This document shows, one piece after another, positions 36,401 to 43,583 of a stretch of DNA of 64,000 nucleotides. The DNA is from Streptomyces bottropensis ATCC 25435. Its GTDB lineage: Bacteria > Actinomycetota > Actinomycetes > Streptomycetales > Streptomycetaceae. The notes beneath the pieces were generated by a model. The model saw only the letters and a program-made list of their open reading frames with translations, was not told where the DNA came from and did not search any database. The position numbers and the translations under genes were made by a program. Position 1 is the stretch's first letter. Every line of letters starts with the position of its first letter. Location: assembly GCF_000383595.1 (NCBI RefSeq), contig NZ_KB911581.1:3974265-4038264 (forward strand). Direction: 5' to 3'.

Positions 36401-36646
36401 CATGTCGACGAGCCGTCTTCGGATGGGCTCCGGGTAACCCCCCGTGGCGTTGGCGAACCAGACCAGGCTGGTGCCCCATCCCTCGAACTCCTGCTGCTGG
36501 TACGACGGGTCGATCCGGACGGTGACGGAGTTCGCCGCCGGGGCCGTCGGGTCCGCGGTCGCCGGCGGGGCGGTCATCAGACCGGCGCCGAGTACCAGGG
36601 GGATCATGGGCGCCAATGCCCTGACGATGCGATGTCGTGGGGTCAC
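33458..36646 (-). CDS. Secreted modular GH30 endo-beta-1,6-galactanase
   Basis: 1062 residues from GTG 36646 (GGAAGGGAG upstream). Signal peptide, then a GH30 barrel (about 40-480): EFEGWGTSLVWFANATGGYP, acid/base Glu in IAPLNEPNTNYWG, nucleophile in LWMSEVEG. This pattern is that of subfamily 5 endo-beta-1,6-galactanases, which cut the side chains of type II arabinogalactan. Downstream are a ricin-type beta-trefoil (about 495-630), two Ig-like Big_4 repeats with the EGGEPDLPKTV-type phrase (about 640-790), an F5/8 type C module (about 800-930) and a further Ig-like module. It is divergent from a pectate lyase gene, with a LacI-type operator between. Confidence 0.87.
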   Translation of the reverse strand: MTPRHRIVRALAPMIPLVLGAGLMTAPPATADPTAPAANSVTVRIDPSYQQQEFEGWGTSLVWFANATGGYPEPIRRRLVDMLFGEDGLRLNIARYNIGGGNAPDVRKDYMKAGATMDGFWKAPAGTTRQDMEWFDPDDPDHWDWNADPGQRWWVDQVKDKITKWEAFSNSPPWFQTVSGYVSGGFDANTDQIRADRVDEFAAYLVRVTEEIEKRHGIDFDTIAPLNEPNTNYWGTQIGANGQPTGGRQEGAHAGPALQQKVLLALDKALRAARTDAAISAMDETNPTIFTQNWNAYDASARAAVPQLNVHTYGTGMRTSARDIAKGADKKLWMSEVEGTWGTGSDFTTMEPGLGMATRMVDDMRELEPSAWVFWQPIEDSIPQAAAGKNWGSIHVPFNCTATDTLETCPIRANSKFDTIRNFTHHIRPGDHFVKVDDPSSVAAVRKSGRSATVVHVNGGTTARSVTLDLSRFRKIDAGATVTPVVTSTGGALVKGTPVPVTDRSATLDVPAKSVTTFLVEGVRGADKDAALVQPGHVYRLQGAQSGKAFTPSQDGTGVVLRTTDAASARQLWSVEQLTSGTGNRERYALTNAETGRRLAVRDNQAVLEEATAGEVPAAAQWLMSTTGDGTWTWVNAATGRLLDVTGQSSADGAKVSTYTPTSADNQRWAVSDETVLSTERAEAFTVPGLRPKLPQTVTPVLRDGARGSVPVVWELPADRKWRKSGTVRVKGEATDVLGRKIPAEALVTVDTIASTVPGRAKTYEGGEPDLPKTVVGVGRDGGRTALPVTWDRAPDGAFDTKGVVTLTGRAEVVDGSTVDATVRVQVTKAAETNIAPDAGVSVAATYTESGYSAERLRNGNTAEKAWSNWRSGTKNPSDTVTFGLPKARDLSRIVAHFHRDGTNVSFPQSLKVQVRAAADGPWTDAGGPVTVGTEGTPVIDVPLDAGPVTGVRVVMTARQGGYITMGEIEVYAKAPGASSDAAASFVEVDGKPVASFDPGTTHYRVVTDDPARAEVTATARDPYATVTVDRTDGSGEASAVVTVRAEDGSETRRYRIELVRG

Positions 36647-36684
36647 GACACTCCCTTCCACAACACGAGGCGAACGCCGTTTCG

Positions 36685-36713
36685 TTGACATGGCCAAAAC
36701 ACGTGCTTAGCAT
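36685..36713 (+). promoter_or_regulatory. Consensus promoter of the PL1 pectate lyase gene
   Basis: TTGACA (36685-36690) and TAGCAT (36708-36713) with 17 bp spacing: the best match to the vegetative consensus in this window. Transcription would start near 36720, about 95 nt before the ATG. Confidence 0.75.
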
Positions 36714-36723
36714 TCAGGAAACT

Positions 36724-36735
36724 GAAAGCGCTTTC
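36724..36735. promoter_or_regulatory. LacI-type operator between GH30 and pectate lyase genes
   Basis: GAAAGCGCTTTC is a perfect 12-bp palindrome placed about 4-15 bp past the expected start of the pectate lyase transcript and upstream of the divergent galactanase gene. It has the central CG-flanked symmetry of LacI/GalR sites but differs from the CebR site, so a second repressor is likely. Confidence 0.65.
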
Positions 36736-36814
36736 TAGCCCTTGTTGTTCATGGATTTCGCACGACCAATTGCACGGCCCAGGAACGTCCCCCACTCGTC
36801 CCGGGAGAAACCGT

Positions 36815-37837
36815 ATGAGGTCGTCACGTACCGTTCCCGCGCTCACGCTCGCCCTGCTGCTCGCCGCGACAGCCACAGTCAGCGCCAGCGCCACCGTCGC
36901 CGCACCCGTCGAGGCGGGAACCGTCGCCCACGCGGCGGCGGCACCCGTGGTGGAGACATCCCCGACCGGATTCGCCGCCGTCGGCGCGCTCGGGCAGAAC
37001 GGCACCACCGGTGGGGCCGGCGGCCCCACCGTGACCGCCACCACGACCGAGCAGTTCCTGCGGTACATCGACACGGTGGGCCCGCTCGTCATCCGCGTGC
37101 AGGGCACCGTCGACATCACCAGCAAGCAGGGCGTCCGGCCGGACAAGACCGTCATCGGCGTCGGTTCCTCGGCCGTCGTCAACGGCGGCGGGCTGGACTT
37201 CTACCGCTCGTACAACGTCATCGTGCGCAACATCAGATTCACCAATGCCGAGGACGACGCGATCAACGTCGGCCAGGACTCCCACCACATCTGGATCGAC
37301 CACAACGAGTTCGTGGCCCCCCTCGACGGGGCCGTCGACGTCGTGCGCGGCGCCCAGTACGTCACCGTGTCGTGGAACTGGTTCAACAAGACCGACAAGA
37401 GCATGCTGCTCGGGCACTCCGACGGCAACGGCGCTCAGGACGCCGGGAAGCTGAAGGTCTCGATCCACCACAACTTCTTCGACGGCTCACGGCAACGGCA
37501 CCCCCGCGTCCGCTTCGGCGAACCGGTGCACGTCTACAACAACTACTACAAGGGCAACGCCGTCTACGGCGTCGCCTCGACCATGAACGCCGGTGTCGTC
37601 GTCGAGGGCAACCACTTCGAGGGCGTCCCCCACCCCTGCTACTCCGCCAGTGGCTACGACGCCTCCGGGCCGGGCCGGCTGGTCCAGCGCAACAACGCGT
37701 TCACCGGCTCCGGCACCTGCGAGACCAACGGCACGGTGACCGAGCCGCGCACCTACTACGCCTACACCCTGGACCCCGCCGCAGACGTCCCGGCCCTCGT
37801 CAGGGCCGGGGCAGGCACCGGAAGGCTCGGTGCCTGA
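36815..37837 (+). CDS. Secreted pectate lyase, PL1 family
   Basis: 340 residues from ATG 36815 (GGGAG upstream). A signal peptide and Ala-rich stretch are followed by a beta-helix domain with NAEDDAINVGQDSHHIWIDH, VTVSWNWFNKTDKSMLLGHS and VSIHHNFFDGSRQRHPRVRF; the RHPRVR segment holds the catalytic Arg. It would cleave polygalacturonate by beta-elimination outside the cell. The gene has a consensus promoter and an overlapping LacI-type operator, and is followed after 35 bp by a small HExxH protein, probably in the same transcript. Confidence 0.92.
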   Translation: MRSSRTVPALTLALLLAATATVSASATVAAPVEAGTVAHAAAAPVVETSPTGFAAVGALGQNGTTGGAGGPTVTATTTEQFLRYIDTVGPLVIRVQGTVDITSKQGVRPDKTVIGVGSSAVVNGGGLDFYRSYNVIVRNIRFTNAEDDAINVGQDSHHIWIDHNEFVAPLDGAVDVVRGAQYVTVSWNWFNKTDKSMLLGHSDGNGAQDAGKLKVSIHHNFFDGSRQRHPRVRFGEPVHVYNNYYKGNAVYGVASTMNAGVVVEGNHFEGVPHPCYSASGYDASGPGRLVQRNNAFTGSGTCETNGTVTEPRTYYAYTLDPAADVPALVRAGAGTGRLGA

Positions 37838-37872
37838 GCAACTCCCCCCCACGAAGCACAGGAGAGACCCCG

Positions 37873-38475
37873 ATGAACTCACCGCGCAAGAAGGTGGTCG
37901 TGGCCGCGCTGGCGGCCGCGCTGCTCGCCGGACCCGGTGTCGCGCAGGCGGCACCCCAGGGCGCGCCCGTGCCCCGGACGCAGGCCGCGGCGGCCACCGT
38001 CAGCTGGACCCTCGTCCGGGCGGCCAACCCGACACAGGACCAGCAGTCGGCGTACAACCTCATCACGTCGGCCATGAACGCCGCGGTCGCCCGCTACAAC
38101 AACCTCAGCGATCTCGGCAAGAACATCACCGTCCGCTACGAGCCCGGCGTGGCCACCGCCGACGGGAACCTCAACGGGACCATCCGCTTCGGCAGCAACC
38201 GCAGCTACATGAACGAGCGGACCGCGCTGCACGAGATCGCGCACACCATAGGCGTGGGCACCAGCGCGGGCTGGTCGCGGCTGGGCGGCAGTGGCACCTG
38301 GACCGGCGGGCGGGCCACGGCGCTGGTGAGGCAGTACGACGGGTCGAGCGCGAAGATCTCCACCGGGGGCGGCCACTTCTGGCCCTACGGTCTCAACTAC
38401 GACAACGAGTACTCCGCAACCGCGGCCGACCGGCACGTCCGGATCGTCGCCGCCATGGTGAGCGACGGGCTGTGA
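37873..38475 (+). CDS. Small secreted protein with metzincin-like HExxH motif
   Basis: 200 residues from ATG 37873 (GGAGAG upstream). The signal peptide VVVAALAAALLAGPGVAQA is followed by about 165 residues with ITVRYEPGVATADGNLNGTI, FGSNRSYMNERTALHEIAHT and IGVGTSAGW. The HEIAHTIGVG motif resembles zinc proteases (HExxHxxG), though the third ligand is not obvious. It lies 35 bp downstream of the pectate lyase and is probably co-transcribed, so a role in attacking plant cell walls, perhaps on wall glycoproteins, is possible. I do not recognise a characterised relative with confidence. Confidence 0.75.
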   Translation: MNSPRKKVVVAALAAALLAGPGVAQAAPQGAPVPRTQAAAATVSWTLVRAANPTQDQQSAYNLITSAMNAAVARYNNLSDLGKNITVRYEPGVATADGNLNGTIRFGSNRSYMNERTALHEIAHTIGVGTSAGWSRLGGSGTWTGGRATALVRQYDGSSAKISTGGGHFWPYGLNYDNEYSATAADRHVRIVAAMVSDGL

Positions 38476-38585
38476 CCGCGTTCACGGCGGCGGCAGTTGG
38501 TGCCCGATGACAAAGGCCGCGACGGTGGCTGCGTTGTTGTGAGCAAGGGGAGGTGGGACCGTCGCGGCGGTCCTACCGTCCCCGC

Positions 38586-40316
38586 ATGAACACGAGTCGC
38601 AGGAGAGGAACAACCCTCAGAGCGCTGCGGGGCGTCGTACCGGCGGTGCTGCTGACCGTCGGGGCGCTCACCGGAGCCGCCCCGGACGCCCGGGGCGCGC
38701 AGGCGCGGACGGAGACGGCCGTGGCCTCCACGAGCCCGGTCACCGGCGTGAGCGAGACCATGGTGCGGGTACGGGCGCCGCTGCCCGCCTCCTTCGGGGC
38801 GCGCCCGGCGGCGTGCGACTGGCTGTCGTACCTGCGCTACCGCTCCGCCGACGGACCGGCCGCCTCGGCCGACGCCGACCGGATCCTCCTCGCCCAGCCG
38901 GGCATCCTCGAAGGCGCCGGAGCCTTCGACAGCGTCGCCCGCAACACCGTGGCCCGCGCCGCCGCTCAGGGCCGGCACATCGAGTTCTGGGCCCTGGACC
39001 GGCGCTCCAACTGCCTGGAGGACCGCACCGGGATCGCCTCCGGCGACCAGCACACGGCCGTCGACTACTACTACCGCGACAAACGGGTCGCGGGCCGCAC
39101 CTTCGACGGGTACGTCGGCAACGCCGACCTGGGCTGGATGGCGAAGCTCGGCATCGAGCGGACCGTCCGCGACCAGTACGACCTCCTCACCGCCGAACTG
39201 CCCGACCAGCGCGTGCGCGAGGAGAAGGTGCTGTGCGGCGGGCATTCCCTGGGCGGTGTCATCACCGGGTACTTCGCGACCGCCGACTTCGACGGCGACC
39301 CGGCCACCACGGCGGACGCCGGACACCACCAGTGCGCCGGCTACTTCGCCCTCGACACCACCGTCTCCACCTCGCTCGCCGACCTCAGCGGCAGCATCCC
39401 CGACGACACCAACCTGCCCGACGTGGGCCTCGGGTACGGCGTCGTGCAGGCCGGGCTCGACAGCGGACTGCTGCCGCGCTCGCTGTCGGCGCCGGTGCTC
39501 CTCAACCCGGAGACGATGACGCTGCTCGCCATCGCCGGGGTGGGCGCCCTGCAGAACCCGGGCGGCGAGGCCGATCTGCCGCGCTATCTGCCCCCGAACA
39601 GCAACATCGAGGTCACCAACCGCTTCCTGTTCTCCAAGGACACCGCCACCTTCCTCACCGGGTCACCGACGGTGAAGGACTTCCGGCTCAGCAACGAGGC
39701 GATCCTCGGCGCCCTGATGGACGACCACTCCGTCCCGCTGGCCTTCCTGCAGAGCAGCGTCGGCCTCTTCGACGGCGGGCCGGTCGTCGACAAGAACTTC
39801 CCCGCCGCCAACGGGAGCGACGCCCGCCCGGCGCTGTTCGGCACCGAGTACAAAGCGATCCCCGACCGGCCGGGCGGCCCGCTCTACACCTGGCGGAACT
39901 ACGACCGCGTCGGCGACGCCGACGACCCCGGGTACCGCTCCGCCGACGGGACTGCGTTCACCGACGCAGGCAAGGAGGTCACCGACATCCAGGAACTGGC
40001 CCGCAGCATGGCTCAACAGCCCCTGGACTTCACCGAGCAGTACTTCCCGACCAAGCTGGTCACCGACCTCCAGCTGGCCGGTTCACCCCAGGTGAAGCGG
40101 CTCGTCGTCCACCCGGACGGACTCACCGCCGACCCGACGCTCACCGTGCTCGCGGGCGACGGACTGCTGGCGGGGCGCGTCCCGGCCGACCTGCACCCCG
40201 TGGTCGCCGACGGCTACCAGCACCTGGACGTACTGACCGCCGCGCCCGCCCAGAACAACGGCCGTCCCGAGCCCGTCTCCACGAGCCTGACGGAGTTCGC
40301 GCGCGACCCCGCATAG
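38586..40316 (+). CDS. Secreted alpha/beta hydrolase, unknown substrate
   Basis: 576 residues from ATG 38586 with AGGA-poor leader; a signal peptide (ALRGVVPAVLLTVGALTGAA) leads into a large hydrolase. The nucleophile elbow LCGGHSLGGVITGYF marks an alpha/beta-hydrolase fold, and a late EFxxxP-rich region ends VVADGYQHLDVLTAAPAQNN, where the His may be catalytic. The protein is longer than a minimal lipase, with a probable lid domain in the middle. It stands alone and is followed by a very strong terminator. Esterase activity on plant polymers or lipids is plausible but unproven. Confidence 0.75.
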   Translation: MNTSRRRGTTLRALRGVVPAVLLTVGALTGAAPDARGAQARTETAVASTSPVTGVSETMVRVRAPLPASFGARPAACDWLSYLRYRSADGPAASADADRILLAQPGILEGAGAFDSVARNTVARAAAQGRHIEFWALDRRSNCLEDRTGIASGDQHTAVDYYYRDKRVAGRTFDGYVGNADLGWMAKLGIERTVRDQYDLLTAELPDQRVREEKVLCGGHSLGGVITGYFATADFDGDPATTADAGHHQCAGYFALDTTVSTSLADLSGSIPDDTNLPDVGLGYGVVQAGLDSGLLPRSLSAPVLLNPETMTLLAIAGVGALQNPGGEADLPRYLPPNSNIEVTNRFLFSKDTATFLTGSPTVKDFRLSNEAILGALMDDHSVPLAFLQSSVGLFDGGPVVDKNFPAANGSDARPALFGTEYKAIPDRPGGPLYTWRNYDRVGDADDPGYRSADGTAFTDAGKEVTDIQELARSMAQQPLDFTEQYFPTKLVTDLQLAGSPQVKRLVVHPDGLTADPTLTVLAGDGLLAGRVPADLHPVVADGYQHLDVLTAAPAQNNGRPEPVSTSLTEFARDPA

Positions 40317-40332
40317 CCACCGCCCCATGGAG

Positions 40333-40366
40333 GAAGGGCCCGGGAGGATCTCCTCCCGGGCCCTTC
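40333..40366. terminator. Strong bidirectional hairpin terminator
   Basis: GAAGGGCCCGGGAGGA (40333-40348) and TCCTCCCGGGCCCTTC (40351-40366) are perfect complements, giving a stem of up to 16 bp between the convergent hydrolase and cutinase genes. Confidence 0.92.
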
Positions 40367-40391
40367 GCCCCGTCGCGGGGGACCGGACCGG

Positions 40392-41033
40392 TCAGACCTT
40401 GGTCGCGGCGAAGGCCGCCGCCGCGTCGGCGTTCGCGCGGTAGCCGAGGTGGGCGCCCACGTCGCCGCCGCCGCTCTGGCACACCGGGTCACCGGTCGCG
40501 CAGAAGTCGAGGGTGCGGCTCTGGTAGACGCCGGTGACGCTCTTGCCGATGGCCCGGATCGGGTTGCCGAACAGCAGCACCGAGGAGACGCGGGGCTCCA
40601 GCGCGGCGGGGATGGTGGCCACGATGGGACTGCCGACCACCGCGCCGGCGCTGCTGATGCCGATGGAGTTGTCGACGACGTTCGCGCCCTGCGAATAGCC
40701 GACCAGAATGAAACGCTGGTTCGGACAGGAGGCGGCCTGGCTCCGGACATGGTTCACCAGGTCCGCGTTTCCCTGTGCGGCCGAGGTGGGCGAAAGGTCG
40801 GCGGGATAGTTCACCTTGTAGCTGGACAGGGATTTCCCGTTGAGTTTCTGCTGCAGTGCGGAATACACGGGGTCGCCGACGATGAAGCCGAGCGTGCCCG
40901 GCTCGAAGGTGCCGCGGGCGGACACGACGTCGATGTCCGTGCAGGCCGCGGCCATGGCCGTGGGTGCCGAGACGGTGGCCAGTCCGGCCCCGCCGGCCAG
41001 CGAGAGCGCGGCGAGGCACAAGCGGATACGCAT
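40392..41033 (-). CDS. Secreted cutinase-family esterase
   Basis: 213 residues from ATG 41033 (AAAGGA upstream). The signal peptide ends APTAMA. The domain shows CTDIDVVSARGTFEPGTLGF, the nucleophile elbow LVGYSQGANVVD, and near the end FCATGDPVCQSGGGDVGAHL, which supplies the catalytic Asp and His. Cysteines flank these as in fungal and mycobacterial cutinases. It would cleave cutin or other lipid esters outside the cell. It is the last gene of the minus-strand run that contains the Pks13-like locus. In mycobacteria a cutinase-like protein (Rv3802c) is encoded in the equivalent place. Confidence 0.9.
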   Translation of the reverse strand: MRIRLCLAALSLAGGAGLATVSAPTAMAAACTDIDVVSARGTFEPGTLGFIVGDPVYSALQQKLNGKSLSSYKVNYPADLSPTSAAQGNADLVNHVRSQAASCPNQRFILVGYSQGANVVDNSIGISSAGAVVGSPIVATIPAALEPRVSSVLLFGNPIRAIGKSVTGVYQSRTLDFCATGDPVCQSGGGDVGAHLGYRANADAAAAFAATKV

Positions 41034-41174
41034 GGGGATCCTTTGCGGGTCGGGCGCGAGGTGCGCCTGTGTAAAAGGACGTCCCGAAGGTATTCGCTCG
41101 GTCGAGTATTGTGTTATGGCCTGGAATTCAGAATTCACCTTCGTTTTTGTGCCGAGGTGAGTCCGTCCGCATTC

Positions 41175-42407
41175 CTATGCGGTGAACGTGTCGTCGTCCC
41201 GCGATGCCTCCGCGCGCAGGGCGAGGATGAGGTCCAACCGGGTGCCGGGGTCGTGCAGGGCGTCGCCGAAGAGCTTCTCCAGCTGCCGCAGGCGGTAGCG
41301 GACCGTCTGCGGATGGATGTGGAGGCGGGCCGCGACGTCGGGCACGTTGCTGCCGCCGAGCAGCCACGCCAGCAGGGTTTCGGCGAGCCGTCCGCGCGGC
41401 CCCTCCGCGACCGTGTCCAGCGGGGCCAGTACCTGTGACCGGAGCTGGGCGAGCATCGGTTCGTCGCTGTGCAGCAGCAGGGTCGACAGATGGTCGGCGC
41501 AGCGCACCACGCCCTGCCGGGGCAGGATGCCGCGCCCCATCAACCCGAGCGCACGGGTGGCCCAGCGCAGGGATCTGGCGGCCTCCGTGAGCGGGACGGA
41601 AGGCCCGATCGCCGCCGGCCGCCCCCGCAGCGCGAGCGTGAACGCCCGGCCGCCGAAGCCGCCCGAGCCGTCCGGGTCGGGCACGAGCATCCGTGGTGGC
41701 CGGGACTCCATGTCCACCAGCGCCCCGGCGGCGGCCAACGGCCGCTCCTCCCGCCTGTCGGGCGAAGCCGCGAGGACGACGACCGCGACGTGCGTCGGCA
41801 CGGACCACCGGGCGCCGTGCGCCAGGTCGCGCACCGCCTCCGGCAACACCGGCCTGTCGCCCAGCAACAGGGCGAGCAGCCGCCCCCGGCGCCGTTCCAG
41901 CTCGTCCGTGCTGCGCAGCTGTCCCTCCGCGTACCCCGCCGCCGCGGCCTCGGCCACTTCGTGCACCGTCCGGAACGCCAGCTCACCCAGCCTGGCCATG
42001 ACCGAGGAGTCCAGGCCGAGTTGCTCCGTCGTGCGGCCCAGCAGCTGCCAGGCGTGCAGCCCCCCGACCCGCAGCGCGGACTGCAGTGTTTCGAGGCTGT
42101 GGCCCTCCAGCGCCTCGCCGCGCCCCAGCTCGTGATAGATCGCGGTGATCGAGTCTCCCCGGCCGCGCGGATCGGCGATGTGGTCGACGAACAGGGTGAG
42201 CGCCTGCACGACCCCCGATCTGAGGAGTGCGCGGCTCGCTTCGTCGGCCGACCGGGAGGCGTACTCCGGGACCTGTCTGCGCACCTCCTCCTCCACATGG
42301 TCGGCGACGGTCTCCAGCTCGTCACGCAGCAGTTGGACCAGTCCGGGCGGCACAACAGGGGCGCCGGGACCGTTCGGTACGCCGTACGGCGGGGTGGGGG
42401 CAGCCAC
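41175..42407 (-). CDS. PucR/CdaR-type transcriptional regulator
   Basis: 410 residues from GTG 42407 with a perfect AGGAGG 7 nt upstream. A long N-terminal helical sensing region (LVQLLRDELETVADHVEEEV) and a degenerate nucleotide-cyclase-like middle part lead to the C-terminal PucR helix-turn-helix: LAETLLAWLLGGSNVPDVAA then RLHIHPQTVRYRLRQLEKLF and TRLDLILALRAEA. These proteins are usually activators. It sits between the cutinase and the antigen-85-like esterase, so it may control this run of lipid genes, but no operator was identified. Confidence 0.9.
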   Translation of the reverse strand: MAAPTPPYGVPNGPGAPVVPPGLVQLLRDELETVADHVEEEVRRQVPEYASRSADEASRALLRSGVVQALTLFVDHIADPRGRGDSITAIYHELGRGEALEGHSLETLQSALRVGGLHAWQLLGRTTEQLGLDSSVMARLGELAFRTVHEVAEAAAAGYAEGQLRSTDELERRRGRLLALLLGDRPVLPEAVRDLAHGARWSVPTHVAVVVLAASPDRREERPLAAAGALVDMESRPPRMLVPDPDGSGGFGGRAFTLALRGRPAAIGPSVPLTEAARSLRWATRALGLMGRGILPRQGVVRCADHLSTLLLHSDEPMLAQLRSQVLAPLDTVAEGPRGRLAETLLAWLLGGSNVPDVAARLHIHPQTVRYRLRQLEKLFGDALHDPGTRLDLILALRAEASRDDDTFTA

Positions 42408-42529
42408 GGCGGACCCTCCTTTCACCCGGAAGCGGCTCACCCGCGGGCCGGTGCCCGTGGGGCGAGGGGCAAGTCCCGAGTAGGACGTACGCCCCCCGCG
42501 CTCCGTTCCGTTCCCCGACGCCACCGGCC

Positions 42530-43561
42530 TCACGCCGGCACCCCCAGCGCACCGGCGAGCGTCGGCCACGACGCGGTGAACTCCCGCTTCCAGTAGGCCC
42601 AGCCGTGCCCACCGCCCGCGTAGAAATGGGTGGTCACCGGCACCCGGAGCGCCGCGAGCGCGTCCGTGAAGGCGTGCGCGGACGGCCAGAGCAGGCTCTC
42701 CAGCGCCTCCGGGAGCCAGTCGCCGAGGCCGCCGACCACTCCGCTGCCGCTCGACACGTACAGGGCGGTGCCGCGCAGCCCCGCCGCCCGGGAGCGCGGG
42801 TTGAAGTCCCGCCAGGTGAGCAGGTTCAGGAGCGGATGGCCCCACAGCGACCGGGGGGCCAGGTTCTCGCGGCTCACGATGGCGTCCATCAGGCTCGGTA
42901 CCCCGGGTGCCGTGGTGTCGAGGATGCCGCTGTACGAGGCCGCCGCCCGGAACGTCCCCGGATGACGTGCCGCGTGCGCCATCGCGCCGTAGCCGCCGGT
43001 GGAGACCCCGGCGACCACCCGGACGCCGGACGCCCGGTAGTCGCGGGCGAGCAGCGCCGGGACCTCGGAGACCTGGAACGTCTCGTAGGCGGGGCCCTCG
43101 CGCCAGGCGGTGGGGATGCCGGTCGGCCCCGCGTCCGGCATCGCCACGATCAGCTCCCGGCCCGCCGTGAACGCCTCGATGTCCGTCTCCCGGGTCCACG
43201 ACGTGTAGTCGTCGTGGGCGCCGTGGAGGAGATACAGCACGGGGTAGGTCCGGGCGGGCCGTGCGTCGAAGGAGGAGGGGAGGATCAGCCGGACCGGGGC
43301 GCTGCGGCCCAGCGCGGCGGAGGGGAGGGAGAGGTCGAGGGTACGGGGGCCGAGGCGGGTGACGGACCGGGCGCCGGGGGCGGCGGTCCGGTGGGTGGCC
43401 GCGGCGGCGGTCGTCGCGCCGGCCGACCCGACGAGGGCGGCCAGCGCGGTGGCGGCCGCCGCTCTGGTGACGGAGCGCCGGGACGATCCGGTGACGCCGT
43501 CGTGTCGGTCGGCGGAGGGGGTGCGGGTGGTGGGGGTGGTGTGGTGCGTGCGGTCGGACAT
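42530..43561 (-). CDS. Secreted esterase-D/antigen-85-like alpha/beta hydrolase
   Basis: 343 residues from ATG 43561 (GAGGAG upstream), only 22 bp after the polyketide synthase stop. A Tat-like signal (SSRRSVTRAAAATALAALVG) precedes a PF00756-type fold: VLYLLHGAHDDYTSWTRETD, the nucleophile elbow RVVAGVSTGGYGAMAHAARH and a C-terminal catalytic His in THFYAGGGHGWAYWKREF. The family includes esterase D and the mycobacterial antigen 85 mycolyltransferases. Tight coupling to the PKS gene suggests that it transfers or releases the lipid made by that enzyme outside the cell. Plain feruloyl- or acetyl-esterase activity is the main alternative. Confidence 0.82.
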   Translation of the reverse strand: MSDRTHHTTPTTRTPSADRHDGVTGSSRRSVTRAAAATALAALVGSAGATTAAAATHRTAAPGARSVTRLGPRTLDLSLPSAALGRSAPVRLILPSSFDARPARTYPVLYLLHGAHDDYTSWTRETDIEAFTAGRELIVAMPDAGPTGIPTAWREGPAYETFQVSEVPALLARDYRASGVRVVAGVSTGGYGAMAHAARHPGTFRAAASYSGILDTTAPGVPSLMDAIVSRENLAPRSLWGHPLLNLLTWRDFNPRSRAAGLRGTALYVSSGSGVVGGLGDWLPEALESLLWPSAHAFTDALAALRVPVTTHFYAGGGHGWAYWKREFTASWPTLAGALGVPA

Positions 43562-43583
43562 GGCGGCTCTCCTCGGCTCGTGT

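Noticed and set aside
33416..36688. A 1090-codon open frame antisense to the GH30 galactanase
   Set aside because: It mirrors the galactanase codon by codon, has no recognisable domain, and the minus strand contains the signal peptide, catalytic residues and ribosome binding site.
40392..41033. Treating the cutinase as a plain plant-cutin enzyme only
   Set aside because: This remains possible given the plant-wall genes next door, but its position beside the Pks13-like set matches Rv3802c, so both readings were kept.
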